DNA from: Mariniblastus sp.
GTDB taxonomy: Bacteria > Planctomycetota > Planctomycetia > Pirellulales > Pirellulaceae
Direction of reading: 5' to 3'
Assembly: GCA_022447605.1 (NCBI GenBank)
Contig: JAKVBG010000015.1
Location: forward strand, 1 to 62,588
DNA length: 62,588 nucleotides
Part shown: piece by piece, positions 44,176 to 53,891 of the stretch
How positions within the stretch are numbered: position 1 is the first letter of the stretch
Layout of the letters: each line of letters opens with the position of its first letter
Translations under genes and position numbers: made by a program
The notes under the pieces: model-generated
Databases searched by the model: none
The model's input: only the letters and a program-made list of their open reading frames with translations
Told to the model about the DNA's origin: nothing

Positions 44176-46881
44176 ATGACCGCCAATAAGAAGAGAGTCC
44201 TGCTGATCGGTTGGGATGGCGCTGACTGGGAACATATCAACCCATTGCTGGACCAGGGGTTAATGCCAACCCTCAACAAACTGATCGACCGGGGAACGAT
44301 CGGTAACCTGGCGACGCTGCAACCGGTCTTGTCGCCGATGCTGTGGAACTCGGTGGCGACCTGCAAGTTTGCCGACAAGCACGGGATCCACGGTTTCGTC
44401 GAACCGGACCCGGTTCACGGTGGTTCCCGTCCCTTCTCCAGTCTCTCACGTCAGACGAAAGCGCTCTGGAACATCTTGTCGCAATCGGGCATCCGTTCGA
44501 ACGTGATCAATTGGTGGGCCAGCCATCCAGCTGAAAAAATCAATGGCTGCGTCGTCAGCAACCTGTTCAACGGGGTCACCCTAAACCCCCAGAAAGGGTG
44601 GGTTATTACACCGGGGACAATTCACCCGGCCGAGCGGGAGCAGGAACTTGCCCAGTATAAAATGCTGCTTTCGGAAGTCACCGAGGAACATATCCTGCCG
44701 TTCATCCCCGGGGCAGCCGGGGTCGATCAAGCGCAGGATCAGCGGTTAATGGCCTTCGCCAAAACGTTTACCGAGATGATGACGACGCACTCGGTAGCGA
44801 CCGCCGTGATGGAGTCGGAACCTTGGGAATTCATGGCCGTCTACTACACCGGGATCGACCACTTCTCGCACGGTTTCATGCAGTATCACCCGCCCCAGAT
44901 GGCCAACATTTCAGACGAAGATTTCGAGATGTACAAGGACGTCATCACGGGAGCCTACCGCTTTCATGACATGATGCTGGAGCGGCTGCTTTTCCTGGCC
45001 GGGGAAGAGACCACGGTGATCCTCTGTTCCGATCATGGATTCCAGTCCGGTGCCTTTCGACCGGGGGGCACACCGCGCGAACCGGCTGGACCGGCGGTCT
45101 GGCATCGGCAATATGGTGTTCTTGTGATGCAAGGGGAGGGGATCAAGCAGGACGAACGAATCTACGGGGCCAGCTTGATCGATATCGGCCCGACCATCCT
45201 GCAGCTGTATGGGCTTCCCATCGGTGACGACATGGACGGCCGACCCCTGGTCGAGGCCTTCGAGGAGCCGCCAGAACTTGAGACGATCCCCACCTGGGAC
45301 GAGATCGACGGCGATCATGGCATGCATCGCGGGGACGAGGAGATGGCAGCCGGTCAATCCGCCGAGTTGCTCCAGCAGTTTGTCGCACTGGGCTACATTG
45401 ACGACCAGGGGGATGACAAGGAAAAACAGTTTGAGTCAGCCGATATCGAAGGGAAGTACAACCTGGCCCGCTGCCTGATGTGGCAAGATCGCAATGACGA
45501 GGCCCGCCCGCTGCTGGAAGACATCCTGTTTCGCAGTCCCTGGGAAAACCGTTTCATCATTCAATTGGCCGACTGTTACCTGCGCTCCGGTTACCTGCGA
45601 CAGGCCCAGGCCCTGATCGACCAGACGTTCGATCTGGAAACCACATCGGCCAACCAGGCCGTCATCCTTTACGCCAAGATCCTGTTGCAGCTTTCGGAAC
45701 TCAAAGCAGGGACCGAGTATCTCGTCTTGGCCTCTCAGCGGACCCCCCGCTTTCCGGCCTTGCACGTTCAGATTGGCGATATGTTTGCCAAACGGGGCAA
45801 GTGGGAAGAGGCGGAAACAGCCTATGGAAAGGCGATCGAATTGCACCCGGATCTGGCGCTGGCCTACCAAGGTCTCTCCACCGTTTACTTGCGGCAGGGA
45901 AAAAACCGGCAAGCGGCCTCGGCCGCTCTCGACGCGGTCGGCCTGTTGCACCGCCTGCCTGTGGCGCACCTGAACCTGGGGATCGCCATGGCCCGGTCCG
46001 ATGACCTGCAACGATCGATCCAGGCCTTTCAGACGGCGGCCCGGTTTGCGCCGCGGCAGCCCAGGCCCCAACGATGGCTGGCCACCGCCTACGATCGACT
46101 GGGGGAGACGGCAGCGGCCGATCGGCATCGCCAGCGGGCCGTCTTCCTGGCGGCAGCCGACCGAACGGACGGCCAGGCGAAAACGGAGAGGATGGACCAA
46201 CGATTCGAGTTGCCCGAGTTCGAATCAGAAAAGCAGCGAGTCACCCGGCTGCTGAAAGAGCGGCCGAACCCGAATGACCCGGTCAAGAAATCGGGCAAGA
46301 CATTTGTGCTGGTTTCCGGCCTGCCCAGGTCGGGCACCTCCCTGATGATGCAAATGCTGGTCGCCGGCGGCATGGAGGCGATCACCGATGGAAGACGGAC
46401 TGCCGATGAGCATAACCCGAAGGGCTATCTCGAATGGGAGGAGATCAAGCGGATTGCCCAGGAACCGGAGATACTGGACGCCCAGGAGCACGACGGCCAG
46501 GCGATCAAGGTCGTATCGGTGCTCCTCAAATCGATGCCCCGAGAACATGACTACAAGGTGATTTTCATGCAGCGACCGATCCCGCAAATTGTCCGGTCCC
46601 AGACCCGGATGATTGAAAAACTGGGAACCGAGGGGGCTCAACTGGAGGAGACGCAGATTGCCCGCGGACTGGCCGCCTATCGCCGGGACGCACTCGACTG
46701 GTTGAAGACAGCTCAGCATATGGAATCGATTGAGGTCGACTACCCCGACCTGATCCGCTCCCCCGACCCGTGGATCGAAAAGATCACCGAATTTCTCGGG
46801 ACGGACCGCCTCAAAACCGCGGTTGAGATGAGCTCGGTGATCGACCGCGACCTGTTCCGCCAGCGAAACGAACCTGGCTAG
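44176..46881 (+). CDS. Three-domain fusion: alkaline-phosphatase-like phosphodiesterase, TPR, sulfotransferase
   Basis: The 901-residue protein combines three parts. Residues about 5-390 are an alkaline-phosphatase-superfamily phosphodiesterase: metal site in VLLIGWDGADW, active-site region SPMLWNSVATCKFADKHGI, and further metal ligands in TGIDHFSHGF and LCSDHGFQSG. Residues about 430-660 form TPR helices (FAKRGKWEEAETAYGKAIEL). From about 700 a P-loop sulfotransferase begins with FVLVSGLPRSGTSLMMQML (5'-PSB loop) and continues with VIFMQRPIPQIVRSQ (3'-PB region). No signal peptide is seen. ATG 44176 is preferred over a TTG at 44149. The substrate is unknown, and the fusion suggests coupled removal and addition of phosphate- and sulfate-type groups. 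Confidence 0.82.
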   Translation: MTANKKRVLLIGWDGADWEHINPLLDQGLMPTLNKLIDRGTIGNLATLQPVLSPMLWNSVATCKFADKHGIHGFVEPDPVHGGSRPFSSLSRQTKALWNILSQSGIRSNVINWWASHPAEKINGCVVSNLFNGVTLNPQKGWVITPGTIHPAEREQELAQYKMLLSEVTEEHILPFIPGAAGVDQAQDQRLMAFAKTFTEMMTTHSVATAVMESEPWEFMAVYYTGIDHFSHGFMQYHPPQMANISDEDFEMYKDVITGAYRFHDMMLERLLFLAGEETTVILCSDHGFQSGAFRPGGTPREPAGPAVWHRQYGVLVMQGEGIKQDERIYGASLIDIGPTILQLYGLPIGDDMDGRPLVEAFEEPPELETIPTWDEIDGDHGMHRGDEEMAAGQSAELLQQFVALGYIDDQGDDKEKQFESADIEGKYNLARCLMWQDRNDEARPLLEDILFRSPWENRFIIQLADCYLRSGYLRQAQALIDQTFDLETTSANQAVILYAKILLQLSELKAGTEYLVLASQRTPRFPALHVQIGDMFAKRGKWEEAETAYGKAIELHPDLALAYQGLSTVYLRQGKNRQAASAALDAVGLLHRLPVAHLNLGIAMARSDDLQRSIQAFQTAARFAPRQPRPQRWLATAYDRLGETAAADRHRQRAVFLAAADRTDGQAKTERMDQRFELPEFESEKQRVTRLLKERPNPNDPVKKSGKTFVLVSGLPRSGTSLMMQMLVAGGMEAITDGRRTADEHNPKGYLEWEEIKRIAQEPEILDAQEHDGQAIKVVSVLLKSMPREHDYKVIFMQRPIPQIVRSQTRMIEKLGTEGAQLEETQIARGLAAYRRDALDWLKTAQHMESIEVDYPDLIRSPDPWIEKITEFLGTDRLKTAVEMSSVIDRDLFRQRNEPG

Positions 46882-47167
46882 TTTTGCTGTGCCCCAGCGA
46901 AGGCGGGGCCGAGACCGAGATCTTCACACATCGGCCGACACCTCCAGGCTGGCCCTCAGCGACTTTTATGCCGAATATACGGCCTTTGAGGCAACGCTCA
47001 CCCCCGGGTAGGCCAGGAATACCAGCCCACGGCAACGAACCGCAAATACGAGCTAGAATAGAGTTTCGTGGACAGATTGCTGCCGAGCCTTGCCGGGAAG
47101 ACACGGTTCATGACCGACCTCTGTCCGGCCAACGGCGTCCCTTGACCCCATTCCCATAAGCGTCACC

Positions 47168-48070
47168 GTGACCTCACGTATCCATCCATCTCAGAGCCCA
47201 TCGATCGACCCGGTCGGCGTGGCGCAGCGCGCCAAGCGGTTTACCGAGCGCAGCATCAAGGGCGAAGCCAAGCGGCAAGGCTTGAGGATGGTGCTGAACA
47301 TGATCGACCTGACAACCTTGGAGGGGAGTGATACACCGGGCAAGATACAACAACTCTGCCACAAGGCCCGACACCTGCACGACAACGTGCCCGACCTGCC
47401 ACATGTAGCGGCCGTCTGCGTCTACCCGAATTTCGTCAGCCTGGCCAAGCGGGAGCTGGCCGGCACAGATATCAAGATCGCCTCGGTGGCCACCGCTTTT
47501 CCCAGCGGTCAAACGAGCCTCGAATTGAAATTGACAGAGGTCGAACAGGCTGTGGATGCGGGGGCCGACGAAATTGACATGGTCATCTCGCGGGGGCGAT
47601 TCCTGTCCGGTGACTTCGATTACGTTTTCGATGAAATTGCCGCGGTCAAGCAGACCTGCGGCACCGCCCGTTTGAAAGTCATCCTGGAAACGGGTGAACT
47701 CGGCAACCTGGACAACGTCCGCCACGCCAGCGACCTGGCGATGGAGGCCGGGGCCGATTTCATCAAGACGTCGACTGGCAAAATCAAACCGGCCGCCACC
47801 CTGCCGGTCACTCTGGTCATGCTGCTGGCGATCCGGGATTATCACCGGCGAACCGGTCGACAGGTCGGCATGAAGCCGGCGGGGGGGATCTCCCAATCAA
47901 AACTCGCTTTGCACTACCTCGTCATGGTCCAGGAAACCCTGGGCCCGGCCTGGCTCGACAATCAATGGTTCCGCTTCGGAGCGAGCAGCCTGGCCAATGA
48001 TGTGCTGAAGCAAATCATCAAACAGCAGACCGGTTACTACCCGGCGGCCGACGACGTATCCCGGGATTAG
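47168..48070 (+). CDS. deoC: Deoxyribose-phosphate aldolase DeoC
   Basis: Cleaves 2-deoxyribose-5-phosphate to acetaldehyde and glyceraldehyde-3-phosphate. The 300 residues (GTG start) show the class I aldolase barrel. ICVYPNFVSLAKREL-type residues appear as AAVCVYPNFVSLAKREL, then VATAFPSGQTSLELK, DEIDMVISRGRFLSG and KVILETGELG. The Schiff-base Lys is in FIKTSTGKIKPAA, and the last Lys is in GMKPAGGISQ. It is longer than the E. coli form by a C-terminal extension. Two dehydrogenase genes follow at 24- and 44-base spacings and probably form an operon that removes the aldehyde product. Confidence 0.94.
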   Translation: MTSRIHPSQSPSIDPVGVAQRAKRFTERSIKGEAKRQGLRMVLNMIDLTTLEGSDTPGKIQQLCHKARHLHDNVPDLPHVAAVCVYPNFVSLAKRELAGTDIKIASVATAFPSGQTSLELKLTEVEQAVDAGADEIDMVISRGRFLSGDFDYVFDEIAAVKQTCGTARLKVILETGELGNLDNVRHASDLAMEAGADFIKTSTGKIKPAATLPVTLVMLLAIRDYHRRTGRQVGMKPAGGISQSKLALHYLVMVQETLGPAWLDNQWFRFGASSLANDVLKQIIKQQTGYYPAADDVSRD

Positions 48071-48094
48071 ACCGACCACCTGCATGACCGCCGG

Positions 48095-49585
48095 ATGTCG
48101 CTGGCAAACTCCAACATTGAAACGAACCTAACCATGAAACCGACCCTCGACCCAAATTGGCCTTCGTCGCCGGCGCTGGAAAGCCGCGATTCTGTCCGCT
48201 TGGCCAAGTCGTACGGGCTGTTTGTCAATGGAGAGTTCACCCCTTCGTCGGGTAACCGCAAGTACTGGACGATCAACCCGGCCAATGAACAGCGACTCAG
48301 CCGTATCAGCGAATCGACCGCCGGAGACGTGGACCGGGCGGTTCAGGCAGCCCGAAACTGTTATGAGAAACAGTGGTCCCGCTTGCGCCCGGCTGAACGG
48401 GGCAAGTACCTTTACCGCATCGCTCGCCTGATCCAGGAACGAAGCCGTGAATTCGCCATCCTGGAAACCCTGGACGGCGGAAAACCGATCCGCGAGTCGA
48501 GAGAGATCGACATCCCGCTGGCCGCCGCCCATTTTTTCTACTACGCCGGCTGGGCCGACAAGTTGCCCTACGCCTTTCCCAACCGCAAGCCCCAGCCACT
48601 CGGTGTGGCGGCCCAGGTGATCCCCTGGAACTTCCCCCTCCTGATGGCTGCCTGGAAAATCGCCCCCGCGCTGGCCTGCGGCAATACGGTCGTGCTGAAA
48701 CCGGCCGAAACGACTTCCCTGACGGCCCTCCTGTTGGCCGAGATCATCCAGCAGGCCGACCTGCCTCCTGGCGCTGTCAATATCCTGACCGGGCACGGTC
48801 CGGTGGGACAAGCTCTCGTCGAACACCCGGGCGTCGACAAAGTTGCCTTCACCGGTTCCACCCGGGTTGGCAAATCGATCCAACGCGCCCTGGCCGCCAC
48901 TGACAGGCGCTGCACGCTGGAACTCGGTGGCAAGGCCGCCCATCTCCTTTTCGCCGACGCGCCGATCGACCAGGCGGTGGAAGGCGTGGTCAACGGCATT
49001 TACTTCAACCAGGGACATGTCTGCTGCGCCGGCAGCCGACTGTTGGTGGAAGAATCGGTAAGCGACGAGGTGATTGAAAAACTCAAACAGCGAATGGGTA
49101 CCCTGCGAGTCGGTGAACCACTGGACAAGAACACGGACATTGGGGCAATCCACTCCAGGCAACAGTGGAATACGATCCAGCAATACCTCGAATCCGGCCA
49201 GGCCGACGGGGCCACGATGTACCAACCGGACTGCCCACTGCCAAAGTCCGGCTTTTGGTCTCGGCCGACCCTGTTCACCGGGGTCAGTCAATCGAATCGC
49301 ATCTCGCAGGAAGAGATTTTCGGACCGGTCCTGGCCGTGCAGACCTTCCGCACCGTGGCCGAGGCAATCGGCAAGGCAAACAACACCCGTTATGGGCTGT
49401 CGGCCGGCGTCTGGACGACCAAGGGCTCCCGCGTGCTCAACCTGGCCGCCCAGCTGAAAGCAGGCGTGATCTGGGCCAATAGTTACAACCAGTTTGATCC
49501 CGCTTCCCCCTTTGGCGGGTATGGCGAGAGTGGGTTTGGCCGGGAAGGTGGTCTCCATGGATTGTCTGCTTACCTCACCTACTGA
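48095..49585 (+). CDS. NAD(P)-dependent aldehyde dehydrogenase (catalytic)
   Basis: Oxidises an aldehyde to the acid; in this operon acetaldehyde from DeoC is a likely substrate. The 496 residues carry all ALDH motifs: VIPWNFPLLMAAWKIAPALACGNTVVLKPAE, split here as the NAD-binding PWNFP and VVLKPAE; FTGSTRVGKSI; general base in LELGGKAA; and catalytic Cys in NQGHVCCAGSRL. IFGPVLAVQTF and a C-terminal PFGGYGESGFGREGG also occur. Start ATG 48095 or 48134 (MKPTLDPNWP); the first has weak support. It is directly followed by a half-length homologue. Confidence 0.92.
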   Translation: MSLANSNIETNLTMKPTLDPNWPSSPALESRDSVRLAKSYGLFVNGEFTPSSGNRKYWTINPANEQRLSRISESTAGDVDRAVQAARNCYEKQWSRLRPAERGKYLYRIARLIQERSREFAILETLDGGKPIRESREIDIPLAAAHFFYYAGWADKLPYAFPNRKPQPLGVAAQVIPWNFPLLMAAWKIAPALACGNTVVLKPAETTSLTALLLAEIIQQADLPPGAVNILTGHGPVGQALVEHPGVDKVAFTGSTRVGKSIQRALAATDRRCTLELGGKAAHLLFADAPIDQAVEGVVNGIYFNQGHVCCAGSRLLVEESVSDEVIEKLKQRMGTLRVGEPLDKNTDIGAIHSRQQWNTIQQYLESGQADGATMYQPDCPLPKSGFWSRPTLFTGVSQSNRISQEEIFGPVLAVQTFRTVAEAIGKANNTRYGLSAGVWTTKGSRVLNLAAQLKAGVIWANSYNQFDPASPFGGYGESGFGREGGLHGLSAYLTY

Positions 49586-49629
49586 TCGACCAAAAAGACC
49601 GCAATGGGAACCGAATAAGGCTCAGCCAG

Positions 49630-50556
49630 ATGGCGAAAAGAAAAACAAAACGCACAACCAATCCTGAACATCCGCGTTTGCCGGTCTTGAAAACGTACAA
49701 GATGTTTGTCGGCGGCAAATTCCCCCGCACTGAATCGGGCCGTCACTACACGCCTCGGGTCAAAGGGCGCGGGCTGGGCAATTTTTGCCTGGCTTCCAGA
49801 AAAGACCTGCGGAATGCCGTGGTCGCAGCTCGAGCCGCCCAGGCCTCCTGGGCCGAACGAAGCGCCTACAATCGCTCACAGATCCTGTACCGGATTGCAG
49901 AAATGCTGGAAGGCCGGCGGGGACAGTTGATCGACGAATTGGAGATCCAGGGGGCAACGGAAGGTCAAGCCGCCTCGGAAGTCGATCAGAGCATCGAGCG
50001 CGTCGTCTATTACGCCGGCTGGTGCGACAAGTACCAGCAGGTTTTCAGCTCCGTCAACCCGGTCGCCTCACCCCACTTCAACTTCTCGGTCCTCGAACCG
50101 ACCGGGGTCGTATTTCATGTCGCCTCCGAGAACCGGCCGTTGCTCGGTCTGCTCTCGCTGGTCCTGCCAATCCTGGCCGGCGGAAATACGGTCGTTTGTC
50201 TCGCTTCCTCAACCCGGCCGATTTCGGCCATTACCCTGAGCGAGTGCCTGGCGACTTCGGATGTTCCCGCCGGAGTCGTGAACGTTTTGACCGGTCAACT
50301 GGCCGAGTTGTCCGCTCACTTTGCCGGCCACCGGGAGATCAATGCGATCGCCCTCGACCGCCCGCCCCGCAGCAAGAACTCGATCGCGCAATCGATCCGG
50401 GAAACAGCCGCCGACAGCCTGAAGCGGGTTCACGTGTACAACCTTAACTGGGCACGGGGGGAGAACCAGAATCCTTACCTGATCCGAGATTTTTGCGAGG
50501 TCAAAACGGTCTGGCACCCGGTGGAGCAAATCAGCAGCAGCGGCCCCGGCTACTAG
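49630..50556 (+). CDS. Half-length aldehyde dehydrogenase homologue without catalytic Cys
   Basis: The 308-residue protein aligns with the NAD-binding half of the ALDH fold: MFVGGKFPRTESGRHYTPRV, RIAEMLEGRRGQLIDELE, VVYYAGWCDKYQQVF, and LEPTGVVFHVASENRPLLG in place of the usual PWNFP. The chain ends before the position of the catalytic Cys and has no QxCCA-like segment or C-terminal GGYxxSG motif. It has an intact stop and a basic N-terminus, so it is probably not a broken gene. Catalytically dead second ALDH domains are known in the ALDH16 family. I infer a split ALDH16-like pair with the gene before it. Confidence 0.78.
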   Translation: MAKRKTKRTTNPEHPRLPVLKTYKMFVGGKFPRTESGRHYTPRVKGRGLGNFCLASRKDLRNAVVAARAAQASWAERSAYNRSQILYRIAEMLEGRRGQLIDELEIQGATEGQAASEVDQSIERVVYYAGWCDKYQQVFSSVNPVASPHFNFSVLEPTGVVFHVASENRPLLGLLSLVLPILAGGNTVVCLASSTRPISAITLSECLATSDVPAGVVNVLTGQLAELSAHFAGHREINAIALDRPPRSKNSIAQSIRETAADSLKRVHVYNLNWARGENQNPYLIRDFCEVKTVWHPVEQISSSGPGY

Positions 50557-50592
50557 ACAGCCAGGGACCCTGACGAATCCGTTCCATTCGTT

Positions 50593-52911
50593 TCAATCCG
50601 TTTTCGAGTCGGTCGGGGCGACCGTACGAAATTCATCCGTCACGGGATCGGAATCGAGAAGCTCCCTTTTGTGCAGAGAACTCTGGCCGGCCACTGGCCT
50701 GTGGACCCGCCCCAGCCGGCTCCTCGATTCAGCCAGCAAACGCATCACGAACAGCCACATGCCGACAGCGACCACCAGGAAAAAACCGACCGCCGCCAAA
50801 CCCAACCAGGTCAGTTGACGGGTCAGATCATCAACCGGCTGGATCACCGAGCTGTAATCCTCAGCGGCCAGGACATACATGCCGGTCGCCACTCGCGCGG
50901 CGGAATCGGACTCGCCCGCGCCTGACTGCCCGGCTGCCGCTGCATCCTCAAAATCGCCCAGGCGGGTTACCGGCTCGGCCGCGGCAATCCACATCCTGTC
51001 AAACTCGTGACCTCGCGGATCTTCTCCGATCGGGTCGGCGAACAGGACCGCGGTTGAGCCGTAACTGGAAACATCATCCACGCGGCGGCCAGTCAGGTTG
51101 TCTGGCAATTTTTCCCCCTGCTGCCGAAGTTGGTCGAACCACGGGTGCTCCAGGATCACGCCCGTGTTATCCCCGGGTCGATTGTCGACCAGCATGGCAT
51201 ACTGCCCCTGGCCATCGTCGAAATCGACAAAATCACCCATCTCCACCGAACAACCGACCACGCCGGCAACTTCCCCGTCGATTCGAATCGGCGCCGAAAA
51301 AGTTATCTTCCAGTTCATCGTCGCCTTACTGCGGAAGATGGCCGAGAGGTTGGGACGATCGATAATCTTCCTTTGTTCCGGTACCACGTTGACCTGGAAC
51401 CGTTCACGGCCATCCGGCTCCAACTCGACCAGGTCGCGATCCAGCCCCGTAAAGTAGGAGCGGTACGAGTAGTTCTTTCCAATCGTATTGTTCGTGTTGG
51501 CATCGCTGAAACGGGCGGCGACCTGGTTTCCTTGCCGGTCGTAGGCCACCCAACTGGCGGCCTTGGGCCACTGACCGAACCGGTTTTCCATCCGCTCCCG
51601 CAGGTGGCGGTCGACCTGATCCCGCCGGGGGAACCCGTTCAGGAACTCATCCCGCAACGGGTCAAGCGAGTGGTCAGAATTGTCGTTCGGATCGGCCAGC
51701 TGCTGCCGCAGTCGGGCAAACTCCTCGTCGCGGACAAGCGCTGTAAAATCCTGCACAAAACCGGGGGACATCGCCAAACTGCGGACGGCCCGGTAATACT
51801 CATCGACTTTCTCCGAGACACTGCGGGCTCCCAGTTTTGCAGCGAACAGGTTACTCTCCACCGCCTTGTTCACAACGGCCGTTTCGGTCTCTGACTTGGC
51901 CTGCTGGTAGGCATACCAGGAAAAAATCGTCATCACGGCCAACAACACCAGGGGGCCCAGCAGACCCAGCACCAACAACGGTTGCCTCGCCTTGGCCGCC
52001 TCCCGCTGCCGCAGGGCAAACAGCACCTCCTGAATACTCCCGTAGCGGGCCTTGGGGTCCGCGGCAATGCACCGATCAATGATGTCCGCCAGACCTCGAT
52101 CCACGCCGCTGACCTGGCGGTGTCCCACCGGCCGAGGTGCCGACGGCAGGGCGGCCCGGTACGCCTTGAGGCGACCTTGAATCCCATCGATCGACTGGAT
52201 CGATGCGGCCAACTGGGCGTCGTAATAGGGCGGCTCGCCCGTCAACAGGCAGTAGAAAAGGGCTCCCAGGCTGTAGACATCCCAGCGCTGGTCGGGTACC
52301 GCCTGTGTATCGGCCTGCTCGGGCGCCATGAAAAACAGTGTGCCCAACGAGGCCGTATCATCCGATTCCAGCCGCGCCTGACCAAAATCGGCCAACCGCG
52401 GCTTGCCGCTTCGATCGAGCAAGACGTTGCCCGGCTTCAAATCGCAATGCAGGATCCCCTTCCCGTGCAAATGCATCATGCCGGTCGCGATTTCGGTAAA
52501 CAACTCGGTCGCCTCGCCAGCCGACATCCGACTGCCGTGCGCCAATTTTTCTTCCAGCGACCCCCGTTCGATATAGTCCATGACCAGGTAGGGCGGGATC
52601 GCCTCCCAGCCGACATCCAACAATTGGACCACATAACGGTCGGCCGCCAGAACGACCAGTTTCTCGACTTCCTGGGCAAGCAACTGGACATCGGCCGCAG
52701 AACGTTGGGAATAGAACTTGATCGCCACACTGCGACCCGTTTTCTGGTCGCGCGCCGACCAGACCTCTCCGTAAGCACCTCGCCCCAGAAAACTCTGCAG
52801 TTCGTAACCGGGCACCTGGGCCGGTGGCTGAACCGACGACGGCGAATCGGCAGAACGGCTCGGCCCGCTTCCGGCAGGCGGATTCACATTATCAAACCGA
52901 TCTTCCGACAT
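50593..52911 (-). CDS. Membrane Ser/Thr protein kinase with extracellular Cache domain
   Basis: The 772-residue protein starts with a kinase domain (about residues 37-310): GRGAYGEVW, VAIKFYS with the ATP Lys, HCDLKPGNVLL (Cys replaces the usual Arg, a non-RD kinase), ADFGQARL and MAPEQA. One transmembrane helix (LGLLGPLVLLAVMTIFSWYAY) near residue 325 precedes an extracytoplasmic dCache-like sensor (about 350-690; KNYSYRSYFTGLDRDL). A second helix (GLAAVGFFLVVAVGMWLFVM) and a short cytoplasmic tail end the chain. This is an inside-out build compared with PASTA kinases: the sensor loop lies between two helices. ATG 52911 is preferred but ATG 52974 is possible. Confidence 0.87.
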   Translation of the reverse strand: MSEDRFDNVNPPAGSGPSRSADSPSSVQPPAQVPGYELQSFLGRGAYGEVWSARDQKTGRSVAIKFYSQRSAADVQLLAQEVEKLVVLAADRYVVQLLDVGWEAIPPYLVMDYIERGSLEEKLAHGSRMSAGEATELFTEIATGMMHLHGKGILHCDLKPGNVLLDRSGKPRLADFGQARLESDDTASLGTLFFMAPEQADTQAVPDQRWDVYSLGALFYCLLTGEPPYYDAQLAASIQSIDGIQGRLKAYRAALPSAPRPVGHRQVSGVDRGLADIIDRCIAADPKARYGSIQEVLFALRQREAAKARQPLLVLGLLGPLVLLAVMTIFSWYAYQQAKSETETAVVNKAVESNLFAAKLGARSVSEKVDEYYRAVRSLAMSPGFVQDFTALVRDEEFARLRQQLADPNDNSDHSLDPLRDEFLNGFPRRDQVDRHLRERMENRFGQWPKAASWVAYDRQGNQVAARFSDANTNNTIGKNYSYRSYFTGLDRDLVELEPDGRERFQVNVVPEQRKIIDRPNLSAIFRSKATMNWKITFSAPIRIDGEVAGVVGCSVEMGDFVDFDDGQGQYAMLVDNRPGDNTGVILEHPWFDQLRQQGEKLPDNLTGRRVDDVSSYGSTAVLFADPIGEDPRGHEFDRMWIAAAEPVTRLGDFEDAAAAGQSGAGESDSAARVATGMYVLAAEDYSSVIQPVDDLTRQLTWLGLAAVGFFLVVAVGMWLFVMRLLAESRSRLGRVHRPVAGQSSLHKRELLDSDPVTDEFRTVAPTDSKTD

Positions 52912-53121
52912 CCGGAAAGCTGTCCTGGCAAGAAACTGAAATAGAATGGCAAGTCGCCCCGTCCATTTTTGCATCCCCCGCTCATCATTCAATTCCCAAT
53001 GGGAGCCAAGTCAGGCAGAGCTGCCCAATTTTCGACCGTCCACCGAGTCGACATTCAGGCGGCAGCATGTCATGCTGAAAGGCATACCGAGCCAGAATGA
53101 CCAGGGAGGCATCCGTCGAAT

Positions 53122-53781
53122 TTGTCTGAAAAAAGAATAAAAGCCGTAGTTTTCGACATGGATGGCTTGATGTTCAACACGGAGGACCTGTACGACCAGG
53201 TCGGTCAGGAGTTGTTGAGTCGCCGGAACCGCGAGTTTTCAAACGATCTGAAAATGCAGCTGATGGGCCTGCCAGGCCCGGTAGCGTACCAGCTGATCAT
53301 CGACCAGTTCGACCTGGATGATTCGATCGAGACACTGCAGCGCGAGTCGGATGAGATCTTCAGCGACCTGTTGCCCCGTGAAATCAGGATGTTACCGGGA
53401 CTGGAGCAGACACTCTCATTGATCGAATCACTCAACCTGCCCAAGGCGATCGCCACCAGCAGTCACCAGGCCTTCGCCACCTTGGCGCTTGCCCAGTTTG
53501 ACCTGGCGCCACGATTTGAATTCATCCTGACGCCCGCCGACGTGACCCACGGGAAACCGGATCCGGAAATCTATCTACAGGCGGCCCAACGTTTTGGGAT
53601 TCCACCGGCGGCCATGCTCGTACTGGAAGATAGTGTCCACGGCAGCCGCGCCGGGGCAGCCTCGGGCGCGGTGACCATTGCAATCCCGGGGCACCATAGC
53701 GCAGGGGGCGACTTTTCCCACGCTCACCATGTGGAAACGTCCTTGGCGGCATCCCGCGTACTGGAAGTGATTCGATCTTAA
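53122..53781 (+). CDS. HAD-superfamily phosphatase/phosphomutase-like
   Basis: The 219-residue protein is a HAD subfamily I member with the cap of beta-phosphoglucomutase/phosphatase types. Motif I is VVFDMDGLMFNTE, motif II TSSH, motif III Lys in GKPDPEIY, and motif IV LVLEDSVHGSRAG. The exact substrate cannot be predicted. The TTG start is supported by GGGAGG 13 bases upstream, which is wide spacing; no nearby ATG keeps motif I. It precedes the glmU-like and prs genes by 110 bases. Confidence 0.85.
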   Translation: MSEKRIKAVVFDMDGLMFNTEDLYDQVGQELLSRRNREFSNDLKMQLMGLPGPVAYQLIIDQFDLDDSIETLQRESDEIFSDLLPREIRMLPGLEQTLSLIESLNLPKAIATSSHQAFATLALAQFDLAPRFEFILTPADVTHGKPDPEIYLQAAQRFGIPPAAMLVLEDSVHGSRAGAASGAVTIAIPGHHSAGGDFSHAHHVETSLAASRVLEVIRS

Positions 53782-53891
53782 GTTTAGACTCGCGGTGATG
53801 ACGGCCTGCCCAGCCAGATTCAATCGATACGTCGGGGCGGAAATCGTTCAGGGGGCAACCAAGCGGAGCAAGTTTCAATGAAGGCAAACCG

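Noticed and set aside
48128..49558. 476-codon minus-strand frame opposite the catalytic ALDH
   Set aside because: Shadow of a strongly supported gene.
47168..50556. A bacterial microcompartment locus around deoC and the ALDH genes
   Set aside because: No shell protein, PduL-type enzyme or encapsulation peptide was seen, so the cluster looks like simple nucleoside/aldehyde metabolism.
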